Assembly (NCBI GenBank): GCA_964530915.1
Contig: CAZHCK010000005.1
Coordinates: 1-56,677 of the forward strand
Length of the DNA stretch: 56,677 bases
Origin: Cloacibacterium sp964530915
GTDB taxonomy: Bacteria; Bacteroidota; Bacteroidia; Flavobacteriales; Weeksellaceae
Direction of reading: 5' to 3'
Of this stretch, positions 42,307 to 51,031 are shown in pieces. Numbering within the stretch: the stretch's first letter is position 1; the number at the start of each line of letters is the position of its first letter. Made by a program: the position numbers and the translations under genes. The notes beneath the pieces are model-generated. The model had not been told where the DNA came from, did no database searches, and saw nothing but the letters and a program-made list of their open reading frames with translations.

Positions 42307-42573
42307 TCATAGAGATTTTGAGAATTTCCATTTTAAAATCAATAAAAAAACAGTGATGGCGATAGAAATACTGTTGGTCACCATCATAGAAATGCTGTCT
42401 TTTACCACTCCATAATACAACCAAAGCACACTGCTGATTATTCCTATAATACAAGTGAGCAAAGAGATTTCTTCGGCTGATTTTTCCTTGAAAATTTTAA
42501 CAATTTGAGGGATAAAAAGCGCGGAGGAAATTCCACCAGCAATAAACCCAAACACTTCTGGATTGATATTCAT
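42307..42573 (-). CDS. SemiSWEET sugar transporter (copy 1)
   Basis: 88 residues with three transmembrane helices, the half-size form of SWEET sugar transporters that works as a dimer. The first helix ends in the family's SSALFIPQIVKIFKEKSAEEIS, a PQ-loop motif with the conserved Pro. Then come LTCIIGIISSVLWLYYGVVKDSI and the third helix NSISIAITVFLLILKWKFS. A second copy lies 70 bases upstream; the two are paralogues with about half their positions shared by eye. Confidence 0.9.
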   Translation of the reverse strand: MNINPEVFGFIAGGISSALFIPQIVKIFKEKSAEEISLLTCIIGIISSVLWLYYGVVKDSISMMVTNSISIAITVFLLILKWKFSKSL

Positions 42574-42643
42574 GTTTTTCTTTCAAAGAAAATTTCTTTT
42601 CTCCAAAAGAACATTTCAAGGTTTAAAGAATCTTTTATATAAT

Positions 42644-42907
42644 TTACTTTTCAGAATATTTCCACTTGAGTAAAAGCATGATAATCGCTGATATACAGAC
42701 CACAACATTGGTAAGAATTACAGAAGGAAGTTCTTTCCAAATTCCGTAAACCAACCAAATTAAAGTACTGGTCACCACAATCATAAAAGACGTTACAGAA
42801 ATATCTTTCACCGATTTAGACTTCCAAGTTTTAAAAATTTGCGGAACGAAGGTGATGCAAGACAATGTTCCTGCAATCAAGCCGAGAATTTCTGGGTTAA
42901 AATTCAT
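42644..42907 (-). CDS. SemiSWEET sugar transporter (copy 2)
   Basis: 87 residues and three helices, with the PQ-loop CITFVPQIFKTWKSKSVKDIS and the second-helix motif SFMIVVTSTLIWLVYGIWKELP. The third helix ends ISAIIMLLLKWKYSEK. It is upstream of copy 1 in the same direction. Tandem copies could form heterodimers as well as homodimers; the substrate is unknown. Confidence 0.9.
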   Translation of the reverse strand: MNFNPEILGLIAGTLSCITFVPQIFKTWKSKSVKDISVTSFMIVVTSTLIWLVYGIWKELPSVILTNVVVCISAIIMLLLKWKYSEK

Positions 42908-43009
42908 TTGATAATGCGTTAATATGATGATTAGTTTATATGATGTTTTTTTTAATTCAAATTTGCGAATTTTTTCAAAATCTTCTTAAATCTACTCAAT
43001 ATCAAACTA

Positions 43010-43435
43010 TCAGTCCCAATCTTCGGCAACAAATTTCATGGTTTGTCTATTTTTATTTTTCAAAGTCAAAAAATGTCCTTTTACTTGATATTTGGTTATC
43101 GTAGGTAATAATTTCCCGAAGTTTTCTTCTAATTTCATGTTTCCGTCACAATACATCATGGTAGAACCTACTCCTGAGAAATGTATTCTGTGATTATTTT
43201 TCAATTTTACAGAGAAAAAAATGCTGTTGCAGCCCATTTTTGCGCCACCTCCTTTTTCCAGGTGAGTTAGGTCTAGATATGCTTTTTTCTGAATGAGTTC
43301 CTCTTTAGTAAATCCTTGAAATTCAACTAACATCCACTTTCTTTTCAGAGAAGAAACTTCTTTCTGTGGAGCAAAACTCATCATAAAAAATGAAATTGAT
43401 AATAAACTGATTATAAAAAAACGTGTTTTCATCAT
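43010..43435 (-). CDS. META/HslJ-like secreted protein
   Basis: 141-residue precursor with a signal peptide (MMKTRFFIISLLSISFFMMSFA). The mature part shows the META-domain order: KRKWMLVEFQGF, a strand AYLDLTHL, GCNSIFFSVKLKNNHRIHFSGVGSTMMYCDGNMKLEENF and a final LTLKNKNRQTMKFVAE. GCN..F and M.CD...E are the family hallmarks. META/HslJ proteins sit in the envelope; their function is not established. Confidence 0.87.
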   Translation of the reverse strand: MMKTRFFIISLLSISFFMMSFAPQKEVSSLKRKWMLVEFQGFTKEELIQKKAYLDLTHLEKGGGAKMGCNSIFFSVKLKNNHRIHFSGVGSTMMYCDGNMKLEENFGKLLPTITKYQVKGHFLTLKNKNRQTMKFVAEDWD

Positions 43436-43525
43436 AGGTAATTTGTAACAGACCAGTCAAATTATATATCAATTTTCAAAAATCGCTTTTAATTCATACA
43501 TTTACCCATAAAATTTTTTAGATCA

Positions 43526-45658
43526 ATGAAAAGAATATTTTTACTATTCACATTTCTATTGAGCTTTGCACAAATGCGTGCAGACGAAGGAATGTGGCTG
43601 ATGATGCTCGTAAAGAGATTAAACGGAAAAGACTTACAAAAACAAGGTCTTAGATTAACTGCAGAAGAAATTTATTCTGTAAACAACTCTAGCCTAAAAG
43701 ACGCCATCGTACAGTTTAATGGTGGTTGTACCGCAGAAGTAGTTTCTAAAGAAGGTTTGCTTTTCACAAACCACCACTGTGGTTATGATGCTATTGCAGC
43801 ACTTTCTACTCCAGAAAAAAATTATTTAAAAGATGGTTTCTTCGCCATGAACAACAAAGAAGAACTTCCTGCAAAAAATCTTTATGTGAGATTTTTAGTA
43901 AGAATGGATGATGTAACTGCTAGAATTAACGGGAAACTTAATCCTCAAATGTCTGCTGACGAAAGAAAAGCAGTAATCGATGCAGAATACAAAGCCATCC
44001 AAAAAGAAAATTCAGAAAATGGTAAATACACTGTAGTAGTAAGAGATTTCTTCAGCGGAAATGAATTCTACTATTTCGTATATCAAGATTATAAAGACGT
44101 AAGATTAGTAGGAACTCCTACAGAATCTATCGGAAAATACGGTGGTGATACCGATAACTGGGAATGGCCAAGACATACTGGTGACTTCTCTGTTTTCAGA
44201 ATTTATGGAGATGCTAAAGGAAATCCAGCAGAATATTCATTAAACAACGTTCCATTAAAACCTAAATATCACCTTCCTGTTTCTATGAAAGGGGTAAAAC
44301 CTGGTGATTTCACTATGATTATGGGTTATCCTGGTAGAACTAACAGATATTTAACTTCTTATGGAATCAATCAATTGGTGACTAAAGATTATATCGGTTG
44401 GGTAGATGCTTCTAAATCTGCAATGGATGTGATGAAGAAGTACATGGACAAAGACACTCAAATCAGATTAGATTACGCTTCTCAATACGCTTCTGTAGCA
44501 AACTACTGGAAAAACAGAGCTGGAACCATAGAATCTGTAAACAAAAACGGAACAGTTGCAGACAAACAAAAAGTAGAAGCTAAATTCCAAGAATGGGCAA
44601 ACTTAGCAGAAAACAAAGCTACTTATGGAAATGTTCTTTCAGAAATCGAAGCATATTACAAATTAATTGCTGATAGAAATTTAGAAAGAAACTACGCTAC
44701 TCAATTCCAAAGAAATGCTAAATATGCAGTTCTTCCTTACAGAATTGGTGCTGCTCTTAAATCTTATATTGAGCAAAACGAAGCAGGTAAATCTGCTATG
44801 AAAGCTAGACTTCTTGCTGGTGTAGAAGCTTCTTACGATGGTTTCCACCCAGTAGTAGAAAAAGATATGTTACAAACTTTACTTTCTCTTTATAAGAACA
44901 AAGTACCGTTTGATTATCAACTTCCGGTGATGAAATATTCTAATCCAGCAGAATTAGCTAACCAAGCAGACGCTTCTATTTTCAGCACCAAAGAATCTCT
45001 ACTTAAATTCATCGAAAATCCTAGTTTAGCTGTTTTAGAAAATGATCCGCTTTACAAATTCTCAGGAATTATGGTGGCAGAAGCAATGATGTTTGGTGAC
45101 AAATATGTAAAAGCTGATGACCAATTTGCTAAAAACACAAGATTATACTTTGACGGTCTTAGAAAATCTATGCCAGAAAAAGAATTCTATCCAGATGCTA
45201 ACTCTACTATGAGAGTAACTTTCGGTAAAGTAGATAGATTACCAATCAGAAAAGACAGACAATATTATGGCGTAAAAGATAACTTCTATACTGATATGAA
45301 AGGTATGGTGGCTAAATACAAAAAAGGCGACGCAGAGTTTGACTTACCACAAAGATTGTTAGATCTATACAAGAAAAAAGATTTCGGTCCATACAAAGAC
45401 AAAAAAGGTTACATGCCTGTAAACTTCTTATCAGATAATGATATTACAGGTGGAAACTCTGGTTCTCCTATCTTAAACGGAAATGGTGAATTAATTGGTC
45501 TTGCTTTCGATGGTAACTCTGAAGCACTTTCAGGAGATATCGTTTTCGAAAAACAATGGCAAAAAACCATCAACCTAGACGTAAGATTCTTACTTTGGGT
45601 AATGGATAAATATCACGGAGCTGGTTATTTATTAAACGAAATGACTATCAGAAAATAA
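43526..45658 (+). CDS. S46-family dipeptidyl-peptidase (DPP7-like)
   Basis: A secreted or periplasmic serine exopeptidase that removes dipeptides and feeds amino-acid catabolism. 710 residues with a signal peptide (MKRIFLLFTFLLSFAQMRA, cleaved before DEGMW). The chymotrypsin-fold triad is visible: His in FTNHHCGYDA (near 85), Asp in the GGDTDNWEWPRHTGDFSVFR block (near 225) and Ser in GGNSGSPILNG (near 648). The residue after GLAFD is Gly (GLAFDGNSEA); in this family I recall Gly there for DPP7 and Arg for the acidic-specific DPP11, so DPP7-like is the better call. Confidence 0.93.
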   Translation: MKRIFLLFTFLLSFAQMRADEGMWLMMLVKRLNGKDLQKQGLRLTAEEIYSVNNSSLKDAIVQFNGGCTAEVVSKEGLLFTNHHCGYDAIAALSTPEKNYLKDGFFAMNNKEELPAKNLYVRFLVRMDDVTARINGKLNPQMSADERKAVIDAEYKAIQKENSENGKYTVVVRDFFSGNEFYYFVYQDYKDVRLVGTPTESIGKYGGDTDNWEWPRHTGDFSVFRIYGDAKGNPAEYSLNNVPLKPKYHLPVSMKGVKPGDFTMIMGYPGRTNRYLTSYGINQLVTKDYIGWVDASKSAMDVMKKYMDKDTQIRLDYASQYASVANYWKNRAGTIESVNKNGTVADKQKVEAKFQEWANLAENKATYGNVLSEIEAYYKLIADRNLERNYATQFQRNAKYAVLPYRIGAALKSYIEQNEAGKSAMKARLLAGVEASYDGFHPVVEKDMLQTLLSLYKNKVPFDYQLPVMKYSNPAELANQADASIFSTKESLLKFIENPSLAVLENDPLYKFSGIMVAEAMMFGDKYVKADDQFAKNTRLYFDGLRKSMPEKEFYPDANSTMRVTFGKVDRLPIRKDRQYYGVKDNFYTDMKGMVAKYKKGDAEFDLPQRLLDLYKKKDFGPYKDKKGYMPVNFLSDNDITGGNSGSPILNGNGELIGLAFDGNSEALSGDIVFEKQWQKTINLDVRFLLWVMDKYHGAGYLLNEMTIRK

Positions 45659-45682
45659 GGCAACCTTGTTGCTTCTAAAATT

Positions 45683-45715
45683 AACCTCGGAGAAATTTCT
45701 TCGAGGTTTTTTTAT
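45683..45715 (+). terminator. Terminator of the S46 peptidase gene
   Basis: Stem AACCTCG (45683-45689) / CGAGGTT (45702-45708), with further imperfect pairing inside, followed by TTTTTTA. Confidence 0.75.
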
Positions 45716-45824
45716 TACTTTTTACTCCGTTTAGTTTTTAAAAAACTTTTATAAAAACTCAAATTTTCTTATTTTTAGGAAATCATAATTTTTAAACGTT
45801 TCTTTCTTCTCAAAATTCATAAAA

Positions 45825-46301
45825 ATGACAAAGGATTACATCACTTTTGAGGCAGAAATTAAACAAAATGGCACTATGAATACTGCCTTTGTAGACTTCC
45901 CTTTTTCCACAGAAGAATTGTTCGGCAAAAAAGGTCAGGTAAAAATCAAAGCTTTGCTTGACGAAAAAGTAGAATACAGAGGAAGCCTTGCCAAAATGAA
46001 AAGTGATTGCCATCTACTGGGATTAACACAAGAGGTGAGAAAACAACTCGGGAAAACGTTTGGCGATAAGGTTACGGTAAAACTTTGGGAAGACCAAGAA
46101 GAGAGAATTGTAGAAATTCCTGCGGATGTTTTGGAGGTTTTTGAAAAGAACAAAGAGGCTTTTGAAATGTATCAAAAAATGTCTTACACCCATCGGAAAG
46201 AATACATGAGATGGATTACCGAAGCCAAAAAACCAGAAACCAGAGAAAACCGAAAGGTGAAATTGATAGAAATGATTTTAGCAGGTAAAAAAGGAATATA
46301 A
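45825..46301 (+). CDS. YdeI/OmpD-associated-like protein with DUF1905
   Basis: 158 residues. Residues 1-~95 match DUF1905 (ITFEAEIKQNG ... VDFPFSTEELFGKKGQVKIKALLDEKVEYRGSL). The C-terminal part has the YdeI-type motif PADVLEVFEKNKEAFEMYQKMSYTHRKEYMRWITEAKKPETRENR, whose HRKEYxxWI core defines the group. Such proteins are described as bacteriocin-protection or OmpD-associated, but their role is not known in Bacteroidota. The Ca2+/H+ antiporter gene follows after 17 bases. Confidence 0.87.
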   Translation: MTKDYITFEAEIKQNGTMNTAFVDFPFSTEELFGKKGQVKIKALLDEKVEYRGSLAKMKSDCHLLGLTQEVRKQLGKTFGDKVTVKLWEDQEERIVEIPADVLEVFEKNKEAFEMYQKMSYTHRKEYMRWITEAKKPETRENRKVKLIEMILAGKKGI

Positions 46302-46318
46302 CTTAAATATAAACGCGT

Positions 46319-47386
46319 ATGAAATTAAAAAAACTTTTCCATTGGACGGTTATTGCTCCTATTCTAGCTTGGGTTATTTATTTTTTAACTCCCGATTCAG
46401 ACAGTACAGTTATTTTAATGCTTTGTGGCGTTTTTTTAATGTTAAGTGTATTTTCTGCAGTACACCATTCAGAAGTCATCGCACATAAAATTGGCGAACC
46501 GTTTGGAACCATTGTTTTGGCGATTTCCATTACAATTATAGAAGTAGCACTTATTATTTCGCTCATGACAGCAGGAGGAAAAGAAACCTCTCATCTCGCC
46601 AGAGATACTGTTTTCGCAGCGGTAATGCTTATTTTAAATGGTGTTTTGGGTTTAAGTTTATTGGTAGGAAGTGTGAAATTTCACGAACAGTTTTTTGCCA
46701 GAACTTCTGCCAATTCCCTACTCGTTTCTTTGATTGCTATTTTAGTTCTTACTCTTATTCTTCCTAATTTTACGACTAGTGCAAATGGTCCTGTTTACAC
46801 GCAACCTCAATTGATTTTTGTTTCTATAGCTTGCCTTACCATTTACAGCACTTTTTTATTGGTTCAAACCGTGAGACACAGAAATTATTTTTTACCCAAT
46901 AACAAAGAAGAAGTCATTTCTGTTCCTACTGCGAAAGAAAGTATTCTGAGTTTTATTACCTTATTGGTCTGTCTCGGAATAGTAGTATTAATGGCAAAAA
47001 AACTCTCTACTCCAATAGAAACTATCATTAGAAACGCAGGATTACCACAATCTTTAGTCGGAGTCATCATTGCAGCGGTAATTTTATTGCCAGAAGGAAT
47101 CGCTTCGATTAAAGCAGCCAGAAAAGATGATTTACAGACCAGTCTCAATCTTTCTTTAGGCTCTGCATTGGCTTCTATTGGACTTACCATTCCCGCAGTT
47201 GCAGTAGTGTGCAGTATTTTTGATTTAGACCTTGTTTTAGGATTAGATTATAAATCGATGGTTTTGCTAGGATTATCTATTTTTATCACTATGCTTTCAC
47301 TAAGTCGAGGAAAAACCAACATTCTTTACGGTGTAGTTTTACTCGTGAACTTAGCTGCTTATATTTTTACTGTAATTTATCCTTAA
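46319..47386 (+). CDS. chaA: Ca2+/H+ (Na+/H+) antiporter, ChaA-type
   Basis: 355-residue inner-membrane protein with about eleven helices. The two CaCA-type alpha-repeats are visible: GTIVLAISITIIEVALIISLM (near 62-82), with the acidic transport Glu, and VGVIIAAVILLPEGIASIKAA (near 247-267) containing the second Glu. It exchanges Ca2+ or other cations for H+. It lies close to the YdeI-like gene upstream and the GNAT gene downstream (5-base gap), forming an operon. Confidence 0.9.
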   Translation: MKLKKLFHWTVIAPILAWVIYFLTPDSDSTVILMLCGVFLMLSVFSAVHHSEVIAHKIGEPFGTIVLAISITIIEVALIISLMTAGGKETSHLARDTVFAAVMLILNGVLGLSLLVGSVKFHEQFFARTSANSLLVSLIAILVLTLILPNFTTSANGPVYTQPQLIFVSIACLTIYSTFLLVQTVRHRNYFLPNNKEEVISVPTAKESILSFITLLVCLGIVVLMAKKLSTPIETIIRNAGLPQSLVGVIIAAVILLPEGIASIKAARKDDLQTSLNLSLGSALASIGLTIPAVAVVCSIFDLDLVLGLDYKSMVLLGLSIFITMLSLSRGKTNILYGVVLLVNLAAYIFTVIYP

Positions 47387-47391
47387 TAGAT

Positions 47392-47904
47392 ATGAAAACC
47401 TACGAAACCGAAAGACTTTTACTCAAACCTACAGATTTAGAGGATGCCGAATTTATTCTTCAACTTTTAAATTCTGAAAGTTTCATCAAATATATTGGTG
47501 ACAGAAACGTAAGAACCATAGAAGATGCAGAAAACTATATTCGCAATAGATGTTTTCCTCAGTTTGAAAGACTAGGTTACGGAAGTTTTACCGTAATTCT
47601 AAAAGAAGATTCTTCTAAAATGGGAACTTGTGGAGTTTACGCAAGAGAAAATACCGATAATGCTCCTGATATTGGCTTTGCTTTTTTACCAGAATTTGAA
47701 GGAAAAGGCTATGGCTATGAAAGTGCTAGTTTTCTAAAAAATTTGGTTAAAAATGATTTCAACATTACCAAATTGGGCGGAATTACGGTAGAATACAACC
47801 ATGCTTCCAGAAAATTATTAGAAAAGCTAGGTTTAAAATTCCAAAAAAAATTCTTCATGGATGGTGATCCAGAAGAATTATTATATTTCGAAGCTGATAT
47901 TTAA
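47392..47904 (+). CDS. GNAT-family N-acetyltransferase
   Basis: 170 residues. The RimJ/RimL-like order is visible: TERLLLKPTDLEDAEFILQLLN at the start, IRNRCFPQFERLGYGSFTVILKED, the acetyl-CoA site DIGFAFLPEFEGKGYGYESASFL (residues ~95-117) and the end ITVEYNHASRKLLEKLGLKFQKKF. It should transfer an acetyl group to a small molecule or protein N-terminus; the substrate cannot be named. It ends the three-gene operon. Confidence 0.9.
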   Translation: MKTYETERLLLKPTDLEDAEFILQLLNSESFIKYIGDRNVRTIEDAENYIRNRCFPQFERLGYGSFTVILKEDSSKMGTCGVYARENTDNAPDIGFAFLPEFEGKGYGYESASFLKNLVKNDFNITKLGGITVEYNHASRKLLEKLGLKFQKKFFMDGDPEELLYFEADI

Positions 47905-47915
47905 ATAAAATTATC

Positions 47916-48004
47916 TGTCATTCTGAAATGAAGTGAAACGGAATGAAGAATCTCTTTAATATAGAACAGATTCTTCACTTCACTACGTTTCGTTCAGAAT
48001 GACA
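47916..48004. repeat. Palindromic intergenic repeat (TGTCATTCTGAA-type)
   Basis: The outer arms TGTCATTCTGAA (47916-47927) and TTCAGAATGACA (47993-48004) are 12-base inverted copies, each starting/ending with the TGTCATTCTG word. Inner arms GAAGAATCT (47945-47953) and AGATTCTTC (47968-47976) pair too. The whole forms one long hairpin of about 89 bases between two converging genes. Such repeats resemble MITE-like or REP units common in flavobacteria and may serve as a bidirectional terminator. Confidence 0.7.
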
Positions 48005-48016
48005 ATGTAAAAAAGA

Positions 48017-48463
48017 TTACTTCAAAATCTGAGCTGCGTGATTTTTGGTTTCTACTTTTTCGATGACTTCTGTACAAACAGAATTTTCATCAAATAAAAA
48101 GGTAGTTCTCACGATTCCCATGAATTCTTTGCCCATGAATTTTTTGAGTTGCCACACCCCGAATTTTTCACAAACTTCATGGTTTTCATCAGCTAATAAA
48201 TCATATTTAAACCCGAATTTATCATGAAATTTCTTTTGATTTTTCACAGGATCTGCAGAAATTCCCAAAATCGTAAAACCTTGTTTTGTTAAGTATTCTA
48301 TATTTTCATTAAGGTTACAAGCTTCTGCTGTACAACCTGGCGTATTGGCTTTCGGATAAAAGAAAACCACCAATTTTTTCCCTTTGAAATCTGAAGATTT
48401 AACCAGATTTCCGTCTTGATTATCCAATTGAAACGTAGGAAGTGTATCACCTATTTTTAACAT
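48017..48463 (-). CDS. bcp: Peroxiredoxin Bcp (thioredoxin-dependent peroxidase)
   Basis: Reduces hydroperoxides using thioredoxin. The 148 residues carry FFYPKANTPGCTAEACNLNENIEYL (near 34-58), where the first Cys is the peroxidatic one and the second, five residues on, is the resolving Cys of the atypical 2-Cys Bcp type. The rest, including GISADPVKNQKKFHDKFGFKYDLLADE, is typical. It is divergent from nth, and the two promoters overlap (48470-48487). Confidence 0.94.
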   Translation of the reverse strand: MLKIGDTLPTFQLDNQDGNLVKSSDFKGKKLVVFFYPKANTPGCTAEACNLNENIEYLTKQGFTILGISADPVKNQKKFHDKFGFKYDLLADENHEVCEKFGVWQLKKFMGKEFMGIVRTTFLFDENSVCTEVIEKVETKNHAAQILK

Positions 48464-48469
48464 AATGCT

Positions 48470-48487
48470 TATTTTTGCTCAAATTTA
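48470..48487. promoter_or_regulatory. Overlapping divergent -7 boxes for nth (plus) and bcp (minus)
   Basis: TATTTTTG at 48470-48477 faces nth, and TAAATTTG on the minus strand (CAAATTTA at 48480-48487) faces bcp. The two promoter regions share sequence, so the genes may compete or be co-regulated. Confidence 0.45.
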
Positions 48488-48493
48488 CAGAAA

Positions 48494-49114
48494 ATGACTA
48501 AAAAAGAGCGTGCAAAAATAGTAATGACTGAGTTAGAAAAAATCTATCCCGAAGTTCCTATTCCACTGAACCATAGAAATGCTTATGAACTATTGGTTGC
48601 GGTTGCACTTTCTGCACAAACTACTGATAAAAAAGTAAACGAAGTAACTCCCAAATTGTTTTCTGTAGCTCCAAGTCCAGAAAAAATGGCAGCATTGGAA
48701 GAACCTGAAATCAAGGAATTGATTAAAGAAATCGGACTTTCTACCACCAAAGCCAAAAATCTAAAATTGATGGCCAATCAACTTCTGGAAAGACATAACG
48801 GCGAAGTTCCCTCTAACTTTGAAGATTTAGAAAATTTAGCGGGAGTGGGTCATAAAACGGCGAGTGTAGTGATGAGTCAAGCTTTTGGTGTTCCTGCTTT
48901 TCCGGTAGACACGCACATTCATCGATTAATGAAACAATGGAAATTAACAGAAGGAAAAAACGTGGTTCAAACTGAAAACGATGCTAAAAAACTTTTCCCA
49001 AAAGAAACTTGGAATAAACTTCACCTTCAAATTATTTTCTACGGAAGAGAATATTCTCCAGCAAGAGGAAATCAGGAGAAAGATTACCTCACGAAAATGC
49101 TTTTTGAGAAATAA
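48494..49114 (+). CDS. nth: Endonuclease III (nth), form lacking the iron-sulfur cysteines
   Basis: A DNA glycosylase/AP-lyase for oxidised pyrimidines. The 206 residues contain the helix-hairpin-helix with catalytic Lys (LENLAGVGHKTASVVMSQA, near 115-133) and the catalytic Asp in FPVDTHIHRL (near 139). In E. coli the C-terminus binds a [4Fe-4S] cluster through four Cys; here the end reads REYSPARGNQEKDYLTKMLFEK with no Cys. The protein still has the normal fold core. A terminator follows. Confidence 0.92.
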   Translation: MTKKERAKIVMTELEKIYPEVPIPLNHRNAYELLVAVALSAQTTDKKVNEVTPKLFSVAPSPEKMAALEEPEIKELIKEIGLSTTKAKNLKLMANQLLERHNGEVPSNFEDLENLAGVGHKTASVVMSQAFGVPAFPVDTHIHRLMKQWKLTEGKNVVQTENDAKKLFPKETWNKLHLQIIFYGREYSPARGNQEKDYLTKMLFEK

Positions 49115-49117
49115 AAA

Positions 49118-49139
49118 AAACCGCAAAATTCTGCGGTTT
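49118..49139. terminator. Shared terminator of nth and the DUF885 gene
   Basis: Stem AAACCGCA (49118-49125) / TGCGGTTT (49132-49139) between two convergent genes, with A-rich and T-rich flanks. Confidence 0.7.
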
Positions 49140-49145
49140 ATATTT

Positions 49146-50936
49146 TTACTGTTTCTTTGCCCAAAGTTCCATCTTTCTTTCTAAAACGGATAATGGAAGA
49201 CATCCTTGATTCAGAATTTCATCATGGAATTTAGCCAAACTAAATTTCTTACCAAGTTCTTTTTGATATTTAGCTCTTAATTCTAAAAATTTTAGCGAAC
49301 CGATTTTGTAGCCTAGCGCTTGTCCCGGAATCGCCATATAACGCTCAATTGCGGCAGTTGCGCCTTCTTCAGAATCAGAAATATTGTTCAGATAATATTG
49401 AATTGCATCTTCTCTGGTCATTTTCCCAGTGTGAATTCCTGTATCTACCACCAATCGAACTGCACGTAACATTTGGTCACTTAAATAACCCATTTTTTGA
49501 TAAGGATCGGTGTACAAACCAAACTCTGGACCTAAAGTTTCGGTATAGTGCGCCCAACCTTCTCCATAAGCTCCGAACCAACCAAATCTCATGAATTTAG
49601 GAATTTCCATATTTTCCTGTTGAAGCGAAACTTGATAATGATGTCCTGGAATAGCTTCGTGTAGGAATAAAGATTCAAAACCATTGGTTACATTATATTT
49701 AGTAGCATCTGGAATGGGCGTATAAAAAATTCCCGGTCTGCTTCCATCTGCAGAACCCGGTTTGTATTCTGCACTTGCACTTGCTTCTCTAAATTTTTCG
49801 GTTCTTCTGATTTCAAACGGTGTTTTAGGAGATTGACTAAACATCGTTGGAAGCTTTGGTTCTATTTTCTTTAAAATACCATTAAACGCAGCTATTACTT
49901 CTTCTGGCGTTTTATAAGGCATTGCTTTTTTATCCGTTTTTAGGCTTACTAAGAATTGTTCGAGTGTTCCCTTGAAGCCTAATTGAGTTTTCACTTTCTC
50001 CATTTCTGCTCTTAACATGGCTACTTCGCTCAACCCAATCTTATTGATTTCGTCGGGAGTAAGATTAGTGGTTGTCCAAGATTTTGCGAGATACGTGTAA
50101 ATATTGCTTCCATTAGGAATGGCGTTAATTCCGTCAGTATTTCTCGCTTTTGGCAAATATTCTTTTTCTAGAAAATCACCCATTCTTTTATAAGCAGGAA
50201 TAATTTTCGTTTTGATAGCATTTTGATAAAGTACAGTGTACTTTTGTTTATCCGCAGCAGAAAAATTGGCTGGGATTTTTTTGATAGGTCCGTAAAAAAT
50301 ATTTTTATCAAAGTTTTCAGAAATAATTTCTTCACCTCTCATTTGAGGAATCATTTTCACTACCAATTTTTTTGGAAGCACCACATTTTGTTTCATCCCA
50401 TCTCTGAAATTTTTTTCGGCAGTATTCATCCAAACGGCAAAAGCATCTATTCTTTTCAAGAAATTATCATAATCTTTAGTCGTTTTAAACGGTTGATTTC
50501 CATCTCCGCTTCCTAACAATGGAAAATCTAATGGCAAACCTTCAAATTGGTTAAAAGGCATCAGTTCTGGATGATACGCATACTTTTCAATCTTATCTTT
50601 TAAGGTAAAATCTAAAACATCATAAACGGTTTCATCTTTATCAGAAAGGGATTCATAGTCAAGAGTTTGCAACTTTTTTTGAGTTTCGGTATAAAAGCCA
50701 ATTTCCTTAGAAATAAAATCTTGACTGATAGCATTTGGCAATTGGTCATTATATCTATTATCGCCTTGCATAGTAGCTTCCAGAGGAAACATTTTCAGGT
50801 AACCTTCATAATATTTAGAAGCAATGCTGTCTATATTGGCTTCGGATTTTGGCAAAGCAATGTCTGTTTTTTTACAACTGATTACGAAAAGCATCATTGC
50901 AAATATTCCTAAAATAGGCGTTCTAAAGAATCTCAT
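49146..50936 (-). CDS. DUF885-family lipoprotein (putative metallopeptidase-like)
   Basis: 596 residues with a lipoprotein signal (MRFFRTPILGIFAMMLFVISC, Cys at ~21). The DUF885 hallmark FLHEAIPGHHYQVSLQQE (near 430), containing an HExxxGHH-like possible metal site, and GWAHYTETLGPEFGLYTDP (near 468) are clear. The ending (IPGQALGYKIGSLKFLELR ... FHDEILNQGCLPLSVLERKM) is also typical. Predicted to be a peptidase-like protein of the envelope, probably exported; substrate unknown. Confidence 0.92.
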   Translation of the reverse strand: MRFFRTPILGIFAMMLFVISCKKTDIALPKSEANIDSIASKYYEGYLKMFPLEATMQGDNRYNDQLPNAISQDFISKEIGFYTETQKKLQTLDYESLSDKDETVYDVLDFTLKDKIEKYAYHPELMPFNQFEGLPLDFPLLGSGDGNQPFKTTKDYDNFLKRIDAFAVWMNTAEKNFRDGMKQNVVLPKKLVVKMIPQMRGEEIISENFDKNIFYGPIKKIPANFSAADKQKYTVLYQNAIKTKIIPAYKRMGDFLEKEYLPKARNTDGINAIPNGSNIYTYLAKSWTTTNLTPDEINKIGLSEVAMLRAEMEKVKTQLGFKGTLEQFLVSLKTDKKAMPYKTPEEVIAAFNGILKKIEPKLPTMFSQSPKTPFEIRRTEKFREASASAEYKPGSADGSRPGIFYTPIPDATKYNVTNGFESLFLHEAIPGHHYQVSLQQENMEIPKFMRFGWFGAYGEGWAHYTETLGPEFGLYTDPYQKMGYLSDQMLRAVRLVVDTGIHTGKMTREDAIQYYLNNISDSEEGATAAIERYMAIPGQALGYKIGSLKFLELRAKYQKELGKKFSLAKFHDEILNQGCLPLSVLERKMELWAKKQ

Positions 50937-51003
50937 TTGTCTTAAATTTTAAACAAAAATATAAATTATCTGTAAATGTGGATTTTAAAATCATAAAAAA
51001 TAA

Positions 51004-51029
51004 AAAACTCCGAAAAATTTCGGAGTTTT
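51004..51029 (-). terminator. Terminator of the DinB-family gene
   Basis: A perfect 12-bp stem AAAACTCCGAAA (51004-51015) / TTTCGGAGTTTT (51018-51029) just past the stop, with a T-run on the minus strand. Confidence 0.82.
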
Positions 51030-51031
51030 AT

